Of a stretch of 64,000 nucleotides of DNA, positions 51,745 through 60,248 are shown piece by piece. The DNA comes from DASXRA01 sp036506155 (lineage in GTDB: Bacteria > Actinomycetota > Actinomycetes > Mycobacteriales > Jatrophihabitantaceae). Positions within the stretch are counted from its first letter, which is position 1. Every line of letters starts with the position of its first letter. Under the pieces are notes generated by a model that was given only the letters and a program-made list of their open reading frames with translations, was not told the origin of the DNA and ran no database searches. Both the position numbers and the translations under genes were made by a program. The DNA lies in the NCBI GenBank assembly GCA_036506155.1, contig DASXSF010000043.1, forward strand, positions 1 to 64,000. Direction: 5' to 3'.

Positions 51745-52725
51745 ATGACTCTTGTATTGCATGGCGTGGATCGAGTGGTCCGCTCGGGCGGTGCCGACGG
51801 CCGCCTCGACGTTGTCCTGGTGAACAACATGCCGGACAGCGCGCTCGGAGCGACCGAGACCCAGTTCGTGCGGCTGATCGAGGCCGCCTCGGCCCAGGTG
51901 CCGGTGCGGCTGCTGCGCTTCACCTTGCCGACGCTGACCCGCGGCGAGATCGCGGCGCGGCACATCCACGACCGCTACCTCCCGCTGGACGCGCTGTGGG
52001 AGACGCACCCGGCTGCATTGATCATTACCGGGTGCGAACCCCGGTCGCCCGACCTGACCGGCGAACCGTACTGGGGCGAGCTGGCCCACCTGCTCGAGTG
52101 GGCGCGCGACCGGGCTGCGTCCACGATCGCGTCCTGCCTGGCAGCGCACGCCGCGGTCCTGCTCTTCGACGGCGCGCAGCGGGAGCGCCTGCCCGACAAG
52201 TGCAGCGGCGTGTACGAACAGCGTGTAGCGCCGTCCGACCAGCTCACCACCGGGCTGCCCGATCGGGTAGTCATGCCACACTCGCGGCTCAACGAGGTGC
52301 CGACCGAGGCGCTCGAGGCGCGCGGCTACCGCACCATAATCGGGTCCGGCAAAGCCGGATGGACGGTTGCCGCGAAGGACTATGACGATCACCTGGTGGT
52401 AGCCATGCAAGGCCATCCCGAGTACGACGCCGAGACGCTCATGCTCGAGTTCCGCCGCGACGTGCGCCGCTACCTGCTGGGCGAGCGCGAGTCGTACCCA
52501 ACCGTGCCGGCCGGCTACTTCCCGCCGGCTGCGCAGACCATGCTCAGCGAGCTGCGCGCTGCGGCGACGGCCGGTGAGCGCGATCCGCAACTGATCGAGC
52601 AGTTCCCGACCCGGGAACTGCTGAAGCTGGTGAGCAGCCCGTGGCGGACGTCCGCCGTGCAGCTATATGCGAACTGGCTGCTCGACGTCCGGCGTCGGGT
52701 GGACTCACGTGTGGTGACGGGGTGA
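51745..52725 (+). CDS. MetA-like homoserine O-acyltransferase
   Basis: A 326-residue glutamine-amidotransferase-fold protein of the MetA family, which acylates homoserine from succinyl- or acetyl-CoA. Seen: VVLVNNMPDSALGATETQFVRLI near the N-terminus, the catalytic Cys in TIASCLAAHAAVLLFDG, MPHSRLNEVP, and the catalytic His/Glu in QGHPEYDAETL. The ATG at 51745 is preceded by GGGGGG; a GTG three codons earlier is also in frame. It heads an operon with a MetY-like enzyme and a glycan flippase, so it may supply an activated homoserine to the EPS branch rather than, or besides, methionine synthesis. Confidence 0.85.
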   Translation: MTLVLHGVDRVVRSGGADGRLDVVLVNNMPDSALGATETQFVRLIEAASAQVPVRLLRFTLPTLTRGEIAARHIHDRYLPLDALWETHPAALIITGCEPRSPDLTGEPYWGELAHLLEWARDRAASTIASCLAAHAAVLLFDGAQRERLPDKCSGVYEQRVAPSDQLTTGLPDRVVMPHSRLNEVPTEALEARGYRTIIGSGKAGWTVAAKDYDDHLVVAMQGHPEYDAETLMLEFRRDVRRYLLGERESYPTVPAGYFPPAAQTMLSELRAAATAGERDPQLIEQFPTRELLKLVSSPWRTSAVQLYANWLLDVRRRVDSRVVTG

Positions 52726-52732
52726 TCTCCTA

Positions 52733-54016
52733 GTGCACGACGAGACGATCGCGATCCACGGCGGGTACGAGGCTGATTCGACCCGTGCGGTCGCCGTCCC
52801 GATCTACCAGACGATTGCGCACGATTTCATCGATCACGAGCATGCCGGCGCGATCTTCGACCTCGAGACGCCAGGCTTCCACTACAACCGCATCAACAAC
52901 CCGACGAACCAGGTGCTCGAGCAGCGCCTGGCCGCGCTCGAGGGCGGCACTGCGGCGCTCACAGTGAGCTCCGGCATGGCCGCGATCAGCTATGCGGTGC
53001 TGAACCTGGCGACTACCGGCACGAACATCGTCACCACTCCGCAGCTGTACGGGTCGACCTACACGTACTTCGCCCACCTGCTGCCGCCGATCGGCATCGA
53101 GGTGCGTTTCGCCGCCGACGACCGGGCCGAATCGCTCGCCGCCTTGATCGACGACCAGACCCAAGCGGTGTTCTGTGAGACGGTCGGCAACCCTGCGGGC
53201 AACGTGATCGACCTCGAAGAGGTGGCTGCGGTCGCGCACGCACGCGGCGTCCCGCTGATCGCCGACAACACGGTCGCCACGCCGCTGATGCTCAAGCCGA
53301 TCGACTACGGCGCCGACATTGTGATCGAGTCGCTCACCAAGTTCATCGGCGGACACGGCACCACCTTGGGCGGCGCGATCATCGACTCGGGACGGTTCCC
53401 GTGGACCGAGCACCGGGACAGGTTCCCGATGTTCAACACGCCCGAGCCGGCATTTCATGGCGTGGTGTTTGGGACCGACTTCCCGGACACCGCGTTCGTG
53501 GTGCGCGCGCGCAGTGTGCCGCTGCGCAACACCGGCTCGACGCTGGCGCCGTTCAACGCCTTCCTCATCCTGCAGGGCCTCGAGACGCTGCCGCTGCGGC
53601 TCGACCGCCACGAGACAAACGCGCGAATGATCGCAGTGGCGCTGCGCGAGGATCCGCGCGTCGACTGGGTCGGCTACGCGGGGTTCCCTGACCACCCGTA
53701 CTACGAGCTGGCGCAGCGCTACCTCAAGGGGCGCGTCCCGTCCATCCTCACGTTCGGGCCGAAGGGCGGCTACGACGCGGCGATCCGGTTCTTCGACTCG
53801 GTGAGGCTGTTCAAGCGCCTGGTCAACCTCGGCGATGCCAAGTCGTTGGTCAGCCACTCGGCGTCCACGACGCATCGTCAGCTGAAGCCGGCCGAGCTGC
53901 GCGCAGCCGGCATCGAGCCGGAGACGATCCGGCTGTCGGTCGGCCTGGAGCACATCGACGACCTCCTCGAGGACATCGACCAGGCTCTGGCGATCGCGAC
54001 CCGATCGTCGCCATGA
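52733..54016 (+). CDS. O-acylhomoserine sulfhydrylase-like PLP enzyme (MetY type)
   Basis: A Cys/Met-metabolism PLP enzyme of 427 residues. Seen: HGGYEADSTRAVAVPIYQTIAHDF, YNRINNPTNQVLEQRLAALEGG, SSGMAAISYAVLNL, and the PLP lysine in IESLTKFIGGHGTTLGGAI. The length and the Gly-rich insertion after the lysine fit O-acetylhomoserine aminocarboxypropyltransferases, which make homocysteine from acylhomoserine and sulfide. It follows the MetA-like gene by seven bases, and its stop overlaps the flippase start (ATGA), a coupling not expected for a simple methionine gene. Confidence 0.9.
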   Translation: MHDETIAIHGGYEADSTRAVAVPIYQTIAHDFIDHEHAGAIFDLETPGFHYNRINNPTNQVLEQRLAALEGGTAALTVSSGMAAISYAVLNLATTGTNIVTTPQLYGSTYTYFAHLLPPIGIEVRFAADDRAESLAALIDDQTQAVFCETVGNPAGNVIDLEEVAAVAHARGVPLIADNTVATPLMLKPIDYGADIVIESLTKFIGGHGTTLGGAIIDSGRFPWTEHRDRFPMFNTPEPAFHGVVFGTDFPDTAFVVRARSVPLRNTGSTLAPFNAFLILQGLETLPLRLDRHETNARMIAVALREDPRVDWVGYAGFPDHPYYELAQRYLKGRVPSILTFGPKGGYDAAIRFFDSVRLFKRLVNLGDAKSLVSHSASTTHRQLKPAELRAAGIEPETIRLSVGLEHIDDLLEDIDQALAIATRSSP

Positions 54017-55713
54017 CCGGGGCAACGGTCGAGGCAGGCCCCGCCCCGGCCGAACTTGCCGCACCGCCCTTGGTAGGGCGAAAAGTCGGCACCGGCGCGC
54101 TGTGGAGCGCACTCAACGCCGGCACCTTGCGAGTGGCCACCTTCGCGGTAAGCCTCGTCGCCGCTCGGCTGATCGCCCCGCACGACTTCGGCGTATTCAC
54201 CGTCGCCGTCACGGTATTCAACGTCGCGATAAGCTTCGCCGAACTCGGGCTCAGCTCGGCGATCGTGCGCGAACATCAGCGGTCGCGGGAGATCGCGCCG
54301 ACGGTATTCACGCTCAGCCTCGCGAACGCCGCCGTGCTGGCCGGACTGATGGTGATCTTCGCGCCGACGCTGTCTCAGCTGCTCGGCTCGGCGGAGGCGA
54401 CCGACGCGATACGGGTCCTGGCACTGTTTGTGTTGCTTTCCGGAGTCAGCGCCGTGCCCGCGGCCCTCATGACGCGCGATTTCATGCAGCGGCAGCGTTT
54501 CGTCATCGACGCCGCCTTCCTCGTCAGTTCGACTGCGAGCATGATCGTGCTCGTCTCGCTGGGCCATCCGGTTATGGGCCTCGCCGTGTCCCGGGTGGCC
54601 GGACAGGTCGTCACCGTCGTCATGATCACCTGGATGGCGCCGGAGCGTTACTGGCCGGGATTCCATTGGCGAGTCGCCAAGCCGCTGCTGGCGTTCGGTT
54701 TGCCGCTTGCCGGATCGAACCTGCTGATGATGACGATCGCGAACGTCGACTTCGCCGTCGTCGGCCACATGCTGGGGCCCGGCCAACTCGGTTACTACAA
54801 CTTGGCGTTCAGCATTGCCGGCTGGCCGGTGACGATCTTCAGCGCGGTGCTGATCAGCGTCACGTTGCCGACCCTGTCCCGGGTGCGCCATTCACCGAGG
54901 GAGCTGACGCGTCACCTGGCTGCCGGGCTGTCCGCGGTGACGGCGCTGTCGTTCCCGGTATGCGCGCTGTGCTCGGTGCTCGCCGGCCCGCTCATTGACG
55001 TGGTCTACGGCACTCGGTGGCATCCGGCCTGGACCGCACTGGTGGTGCTCTCGATCTTCGGAGCTGCCCGCACCGTTCTGACGCTGTTCTCCGACCTGAC
55101 TATCGCATTGGGCCTGACCCGCTGGTTGTTCGCGATCCAGGTCGCGTGGCTTGTGGTGCTGGTACCGGTGATGATCGTGTGCGTCAATCGGTGGGGCATC
55201 GCCGGCGCGGGCGTGGCGCACGCCGCGGTCGTCACGCTGCTGGTCATCCCGCTCTACGTGATCGTCACGAAGCGCGCGACACCGGTGCGCCTCTCCGCGG
55301 TGCGCGACGCGCTTCTGCCACCTCTCGGCGCCTCCCTGTGCGCGGCCGGCGCAGCGTACGCCGCGACGCTTGCGGTTGAGGCGCCGGCGGCGAAGCTGCT
55401 GCTCGGGCTCGTCGCCGGGCTGCTCACCTACGCATTGGTCGCCGGCCGCTGGCTAGTTCCGCTGCGCCGCCGATTGCACGACATGTATTGGCGCAAGGAC
55501 GGCGAGCCGGCCGTACGGGTGCGGCCCGCCGCAGCAACGGGGGCATCCCCGCGCCCGAGGCGGGCTCAGGGCCGGCACGCCTACGGCGCCGCCCACTTCA
55601 GCGTCGAGGAGCTGCGTCGTCGGCACGAGGCGGCCCTCGCGATCCCCTTCACCGAGGCACCGACCGAGCGCAGCTGGGTCTCGCAGGCCATTACCGTGGA
55701 GATCCGCCGATGA
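54013..55713 (+). CDS. Wzx/MOP-family polysaccharide flippase
   Basis: A 566-residue membrane protein with about 12-14 hydrophobic segments of the oligosaccharide flippase family: GALWSALNAGTLRVATFAVSLVAARLIAPHDFGVFTVAVTVF at the start, and the repeated central pattern AFGLPLAGSNLLMMTIANVDFAVVGHMLGPGQLGYYNLAF. It has a cytoplasmic C-terminal extension of about 75 residues (GRHAYGAAHFSVEELRRRHE). It flips lipid-linked glycan to the outer face. It overlaps both the MetY-like gene and the hydrolase gene by four bases. Confidence 0.9.
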   Translation: MTGATVEAGPAPAELAAPPLVGRKVGTGALWSALNAGTLRVATFAVSLVAARLIAPHDFGVFTVAVTVFNVAISFAELGLSSAIVREHQRSREIAPTVFTLSLANAAVLAGLMVIFAPTLSQLLGSAEATDAIRVLALFVLLSGVSAVPAALMTRDFMQRQRFVIDAAFLVSSTASMIVLVSLGHPVMGLAVSRVAGQVVTVVMITWMAPERYWPGFHWRVAKPLLAFGLPLAGSNLLMMTIANVDFAVVGHMLGPGQLGYYNLAFSIAGWPVTIFSAVLISVTLPTLSRVRHSPRELTRHLAAGLSAVTALSFPVCALCSVLAGPLIDVVYGTRWHPAWTALVVLSIFGAARTVLTLFSDLTIALGLTRWLFAIQVAWLVVLVPVMIVCVNRWGIAGAGVAHAAVVTLLVIPLYVIVTKRATPVRLSAVRDALLPPLGASLCAAGAAYAATLAVEAPAAKLLLGLVAGLLTYALVAGRWLVPLRRRLHDMYWRKDGEPAVRVRPAAATGASPRPRRAQGRHAYGAAHFSVEELRRRHEAALAIPFTEAPTERSWVSQAITVEIRR

Positions 55714-57383
55714 CACCACTGCCTGTCTGGTTTGGTTCCCGGGAGCAACCCCTGGCCGGCTTTCTGCATCGACCGATCGGTCCGACCGTCGGCGGCGTGC
55801 TCATCTGTTCCCCGTTCGGCTACGAGGCAGTCTGCGCCCACCGCACGCTGCGCACGATCGCCGACCGGCTGGCCTTGCTCGGCCACCTGGTTCTGCGATT
55901 CGACTTCGAAGGAGCGGGTGCGTCCTCCGGGCGAGGCACCGAGGCCGACCTGCTGGACCGCTGGCAGACGGACGTCCGGGCTGGCCTCGCAGAGCTGCGC
56001 CGCCTCGGCGTCCGGCGCCCGGCAGTGGTGGGATTGCGGCTGGGCGCCGCGCTGGCTCTCGCCGCTACCTGCGACGATCCAGATCTCGGTCCGGCCGTGA
56101 TGTGGGCGCCGGTCACGGCTGGGGGCCGCTACTGGCGCGAGCTGCGTGCACAGGCCGCGATCACGCCGGCCGGAATCCCCGGCGACGGCTCGCTGAACGT
56201 GCTCGGTCACCGCCTTTCCGCGCCTACCGTCCGGGCTCTCAAGGCATGGGATCCGCTGGTCGGGCTGCGTCGCGACATGACCGCCGCGCTCGTGCAGAGT
56301 CCGGGCTGGCGCGACGCCGGCGTGGCTACCGAGGAGCTAGCGGCGGCCGGCCTACGCCCCGCGCTCCTCGAGCTGGACGGAACGTCTGCGGTCTTGGAGC
56401 GCGACGCCGAGATGGTCGATGTCCCGGTGCGCCTCGTCGAGGTGCTGTGCGACTGGGTGCACGGCGCGTCGGTAGCGACGCCGATCGAGGCGCCGAGTCC
56501 CACGGCTGACCCCGTGCGGCTACTCGACGCTGGACGTATTCGGGAGGAGATCGTCAGGATCCCGCCACGCGGCCTCTACGGTGTGCTGACTCGGCCGTCC
56601 GCCGTGCCGTCGCGGGCTGGGGTGATCTTTCTCAATAACGGCGTGGCCCCGGCCGCTGGCCCCGGACGGGCGTGGGTCGACTTCGCCCGCATACTCGCCG
56701 TCGAGGGCGTGACGTCCCTGCGGCTCGACTTCTCAGGCCTGGGCGACAGCCCCGACCCGGGACGGCGACCGGTGCGGCGCGAGCGGGTGGTGCCGCGCAC
56801 CGCGGGCGCCGAACTGCTCGCCGCCGCGGACTTTCTGCGCGGGCGTGGCGTCGAGACGGTCACTGCCGTCGGCCTGTGCTCCGGCGCGCAGATCTCCATC
56901 CGTACCGCCGCGTATCGCGGTCGTCTCGACACAGTGTTCGCGATCAACCCCCCGCTATACACCCTGTACGACCACGGCATCGGTCCGTGGCAGCGCTGGC
57001 TGTGGGCGCTGACGGCATTCCCGATGAGCAAGCGGCCGGTACGGGCTGCGGCGCACCGGCTGCCCGAGTGGCTCTGGACGTGGCTGGATCGCCTCGGTCT
57101 GTTTCCCTCGCCGGCGCGGTACCTGCGCCGTGCCGCGGCACGGGGCACCCAGGTGCAGCTGGTGTTCTCGGCGGACGACCCAGGGCTTTTCGACGTGCGG
57201 GTGCGCGCCGACCGCGCCGTGCGCCGGCTCGTCGCACAGGGACAGGCAGCCATGCTGATCGTGGACGGCATGGACCATTCGATGTTCGATCACGCGCGCC
57301 GCGCTGAAGTGCTCGACGCCCTGCGTGTGGCGTGCGGCGCGCAGCCGACGGTGAGCGCGCAAGCCATCACGGCATCAGCCTGA
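55710..57383 (+). CDS. Tandem alpha/beta-hydrolase, exosortase-system hydrolase 2/1-like fusion
   Basis: A 557-residue protein with two alpha/beta-hydrolase domains. Domain 1 (about 1-265) has SPFGYEAVCAHRTLRTIADRL and FDFEGAGASSG, and the nucleophile elbow is GLRLGA with Arg in place of Ser. Domain 2 (about 285-557) has FLNNGVAPAAGPGRAWVDFARIL and RLDFSGLGDSPD, elbow GLCSGA with Cys, and a C-terminal MDHSMFDH. These elbows recall the exosortase-A-associated hydrolases 2 (Arg) and 1 (Cys-type), which are separate genes elsewhere. It is coupled to the flippase. Domain 1 is probably not a conventional hydrolase; domain 2 could act as a Cys acyltransferase or thioesterase. Confidence 0.78.
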   Translation: MTPLPVWFGSREQPLAGFLHRPIGPTVGGVLICSPFGYEAVCAHRTLRTIADRLALLGHLVLRFDFEGAGASSGRGTEADLLDRWQTDVRAGLAELRRLGVRRPAVVGLRLGAALALAATCDDPDLGPAVMWAPVTAGGRYWRELRAQAAITPAGIPGDGSLNVLGHRLSAPTVRALKAWDPLVGLRRDMTAALVQSPGWRDAGVATEELAAAGLRPALLELDGTSAVLERDAEMVDVPVRLVEVLCDWVHGASVATPIEAPSPTADPVRLLDAGRIREEIVRIPPRGLYGVLTRPSAVPSRAGVIFLNNGVAPAAGPGRAWVDFARILAVEGVTSLRLDFSGLGDSPDPGRRPVRRERVVPRTAGAELLAAADFLRGRGVETVTAVGLCSGAQISIRTAAYRGRLDTVFAINPPLYTLYDHGIGPWQRWLWALTAFPMSKRPVRAAAHRLPEWLWTWLDRLGLFPSPARYLRRAAARGTQVQLVFSADDPGLFDVRVRADRAVRRLVAQGQAAMLIVDGMDHSMFDHARRAEVLDALRVACGAQPTVSAQAITASA

Positions 57384-57446
57384 CCGTGCTACGACGGCGA
57401 GTCCTGTGTCAGCGCTGGGTTGCCGTCAGGCCGGCCGCCCGCGCGC

Positions 57447-58109
57447 TCAACGCCATCTCTTTACAACACGTTTCCCGAACGAGAACGCAGCCGCAGTTGC
57501 TGGCACGCGTTCCTCTACCGTCGCGCGAACAGTCACTGCACTGTCGTCCGCTGTAACGCTGTAGCGCGGCTGGAGCCACGATCCCGGCTGCGCGGTGGAA
57601 CGGTCGCTGGTGAAGACCCTCGAGTATCCGAGCCTGCGTAGCCGCGCGAGCACCCGTCTGTCGTATTCACCCAGAGGGCACGCGGCCGTGTCGACGGTTG
57701 CGCCGGATTCCTCAGCGATAATCATTCGGGCGCGCACCAACTCCTCGTCGAGCTCAGCGGCGGGGATGCGCCGCCAGCTCTGGTGGTGCATCCCGTGCGA
57801 TCCGATTTCCATGCCGTGGCGAACGAGAGCGCGTAACCCGTCGCGGTTGACGCTGCCAGTGCGGCCGATGCGGCCGGCTACGGGGAAGAACGTCGCCCGC
57901 AGGCCGCGCCTGACCAGTGCCGGAAGCGCGATCGTCACATCGGAGGCGTTTCCGTCGTCGAAGCTGAGCCCTACGCTCGGCCTTTTCGCCAGGTAGTCCA
58001 GGATTTCCTCGAACTGGTTGTTTGTAATCCAATACGGGTCCTCGCCGGATTCCAGTTCCCGGTCCGGCGTGCCAATGCCGTGGAAGCAGATGTTCGTCTG
58101 GCGCTGCAC
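57447..58109 (-). CDS. Polysaccharide deacetylase (NodB domain)
   Basis: A 220-residue NodB-fold protein: VGLSFDDGNASDVTIALPAL carries the catalytic/metal Asp pair, GMEIGSHGMHHQSW carries the two metal His residues, and TAACPLGEYDRRVLARLRRLGY is motif 3. There is no signal peptide, so it may act on cytoplasmic lipid-linked sugar before export. It removes N-acetyl groups from the EPS unit or a related glycan. It converges on the hydrolase gene. Confidence 0.87.
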   Translation of the reverse strand: MQRQTNICFHGIGTPDRELESGEDPYWITNNQFEEILDYLAKRPSVGLSFDDGNASDVTIALPALVRRGLRATFFPVAGRIGRTGSVNRDGLRALVRHGMEIGSHGMHHQSWRRIPAAELDEELVRARMIIAEESGATVDTAACPLGEYDRRVLARLRRLGYSRVFTSDRSTAQPGSWLQPRYSVTADDSAVTVRATVEERVPATAAAFSFGKRVVKRWR

Positions 58110-58277
58110 GACTAGACCTCTGACCGCTGCTGTTGAGAATCGCCGTAGATGCAGTGTCCGCGTTCCGTGCTGGTCCTTGAGAGGACGCTAACGTCGGCGG
58201 CGATCACTGACACGCAATTTCCCCACGTATCGGTATCCGGCATCGGACACACGTACCGGCCGAAGTATGTCACACCC

Positions 58278-59366
58278 CTACTGCGTCTCGACGCTCGCTA
58301 CCCTGGCGGTAGCGCGATGGCGGGCTGTCGGCTTTACCGGACGCCGCGACGCGCCGACCCGACTCTTCAACGCCAGGGCCCTCTTCTCGACGACGAACCA
58401 GCTCGCCACGGCGAACGGCAGCGTGCACACGACGGCGAGGACGACCGTGACGCCGACCGGAAGCCGATGCCGACCCAGCATTACCATGATCGTCTGCTGT
58501 ACCGGGAACGCGTAGATGTAGACGCCGTAGGAGAAGTCGTTGAGCCGGCCGACCTGGTAGAACGGCAGCGCGGCGCCGAGCCAGATGCACGCGTACGCGA
58601 TCGGCAGCGCCCCGAGCGCCGGGATTACGCCCAGCTCCGCGCTGGCCAGGGCGATCCCGATCGCGAGCACGCCGATCCGCCAGTCGAGCGGGACGCGTTC
58701 GGCGAAGACAGCCAGGGCCGAGCCGGCGAAGAAAATGGCGCCCAGGAACGCGAACAATCCGAGCATGCTGTCATCGTGGCCGAGATGCCGCTCGACGAGG
58801 TACAGCCCCGCTGTCGCAACCAACGCGGCGACGACTACGGAGCGGTGCCAGCGGACGGCGAGGCTCAGCAGCACGCCGACCGCGAGATAGCAGACGAACT
58901 CGTAGATCAGCGTCCACAAAGAGCCGTTCCATGCGGGGCCATACGGTACGCCTGTCAATGTGCCGCTGATGCTGTCCTGGTGCACCTTGAGTGGCAGGTT
59001 GTCGAACACGTATGAGAACGCGCTCGTCCAGTGGATCGAGCCGGGTCCGATAGCCACTGACAGGGGCGCGAAAACGAACGCCACGACGACCAGACAGACC
59101 AGGTAGCCCGGATAGATGCGCAACACCCGCCGGACCAGGAACGTGCTCATAGTGCCGTGCAGACGGCTGTTGGCGATGAGGTAGCCCGAAATCGCGAAGA
59201 ACCCGGCAACCGCCCAGGTGCCGAGTTTCTCGCCGGCGACTCGCGGGTCGTCGCCGTAGCCGCCGATCGGCCAAGCGTGCGACACGATCACCATGAGCGC
59301 GAACACGAGGCGCAAGAAGTTGAGACTGTTGCGGCGCTGGGCGAACCCAGCAGCGAGCGTTACCAA
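58278..59366 (-). CDS. Acyltransferase family 3 (OafA/YrhL-type) membrane enzyme
   Basis: A 362-residue integral membrane acyltransferase with about 10 segments. It starts MVTLAAGFAQRRNSLNFLRLVFALMVIVSHAWPI, which contains the conserved His of this family, and continues with VAGFFAISGYLIANSRLHGTMSTFLVRRVLRIYPGYL, where the Arg residues of the R-x10-H/YP motifs lie. The start is a TTG at 59366 behind GGGGGATTCA; an exact ATCGGGGGA is at 59371-59379. It probably O-acetylates the EPS. Confidence 0.88.
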   Translation of the reverse strand: MVTLAAGFAQRRNSLNFLRLVFALMVIVSHAWPIGGYGDDPRVAGEKLGTWAVAGFFAISGYLIANSRLHGTMSTFLVRRVLRIYPGYLVCLVVVAFVFAPLSVAIGPGSIHWTSAFSYVFDNLPLKVHQDSISGTLTGVPYGPAWNGSLWTLIYEFVCYLAVGVLLSLAVRWHRSVVVAALVATAGLYLVERHLGHDDSMLGLFAFLGAIFFAGSALAVFAERVPLDWRIGVLAIGIALASAELGVIPALGALPIAYACIWLGAALPFYQVGRLNDFSYGVYIYAFPVQQTIMVMLGRHRLPVGVTVVLAVVCTLPFAVASWFVVEKRALALKSRVGASRRPVKPTARHRATARVASVETQ

Positions 59367-59370
59367 TGAA

Positions 59371-59379
59371 TCCCCCGAT
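59371..59379 (-). promoter_or_regulatory. ATCGGGGGA motif before the acyltransferase gene
   Basis: TCCCCCGAT on the plus strand, five bases from the TTG start. The remaining 59380-59600 is the divergent promoter region shared with the methyltransferase; I see no clear -35/-10 pair there. Confidence 0.45.
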
Positions 59380-59600
59380 AGTCTCGGCGCGTCCCCCTGG
59401 CTCGCGCCGACCGGGTTGAGTATGTGCCACGGGCCGCGGTTTGGCTAGGCGACCGTCGCCGACGGGGCGGCAGATCGTGGTCAGAAGGCTGGGTGCCTCG
59501 CTTGGTGGCGTTGCCCGACGCAGCCCGACATAGAACCATGAGGTCGTAGCCGGTGCCTCGATGCCATCGGCTGGATTGAGCATCTCGACAAGGGGGACCC

Positions 59601-60248
59601 GTGCCAGACCTGCACAGACTGCGCTGGAGAGTCGTCGACTCACCGGATTCGATAGCGGCCCGATACCGACGCAAGCGATGGGACGCGATGTATGCCCAGT
59701 TCCCGGATCTGGAACGGATGTCCGTGATCGACCTGGGCGGGCGCGTCAGCACCTGGGTGGGTGCTCCAGCGCGCCCGGCGCACGTCCACATCGTCAACCT
59801 CGAGCCACCGGAGGCCGACGTGCCCGATTGGATCGAGGTCGATCACGCCGACGCGTGCGAACTGCCGAAAGAGATCGCTTCGCGCCAATACGACCTGGTC
59901 TTTTCGAACTCGGTGATGGAGCACTTGGGCGGACACGCGCGGCGGCTCGCATTCGCGGACGCGGTGCACGCCCTGTCGGAGCGGCACTGGGTCCAGACGC
60001 CGTACCGCTATTTCCCCATCGAGCCGCATTGGCTCTTTCCCTGGTTTCAGCATCTGCCGATAGCGGCGAGGGTGGCAATCACCCGGCGATGGCCGCTAGT
60101 GCACAGCCGGGCTACAGGTTCTGCGGTTGACGCGGTCATGAGTGTCGAGTTGCTCAGCCGCACGGAGTTGCAGCGCTACTTCCCCGACTCGCGCATCGTC
60201 GTCGAGCGCATCGGTCCGCTGGTGAAGTCGATCACCGCGGTGAGCTGA
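59601..60248 (+). CDS. SAM-dependent methyltransferase of the EPS region
   Basis: A 215-residue class I methyltransferase with a degenerate motif I (VIDLGGRVSTWVGA), then VNLEPPEADVPDWIEVDHADACELP, FSNSVMEHLGGHARRLAFADAV and WVQTPYRYFPIEPHWLFPWFQHLP. This His/Pro/Trp-rich segment is typical of methyltransferases in polysaccharide clusters. The GTG start follows AAGGGGGACCC. It likely methylates a sugar or an exported lipid-linked unit. Its 3' end overlaps the convergent beta-helix gene by 17 bases. Confidence 0.78.
   Translation: MPDLHRLRWRVVDSPDSIAARYRRKRWDAMYAQFPDLERMSVIDLGGRVSTWVGAPARPAHVHIVNLEPPEADVPDWIEVDHADACELPKEIASRQYDLVFSNSVMEHLGGHARRLAFADAVHALSERHWVQTPYRYFPIEPHWLFPWFQHLPIAARVAITRRWPLVHSRATGSAVDAVMSVELLSRTELQRYFPDSRIVVERIGPLVKSITAVS

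Noticed and set aside
57332..57641. Short frames after the double hydrolase gene
   Set aside because: They overlap the polysaccharide deacetylase on the other strand and show no family pattern or ribosome site.
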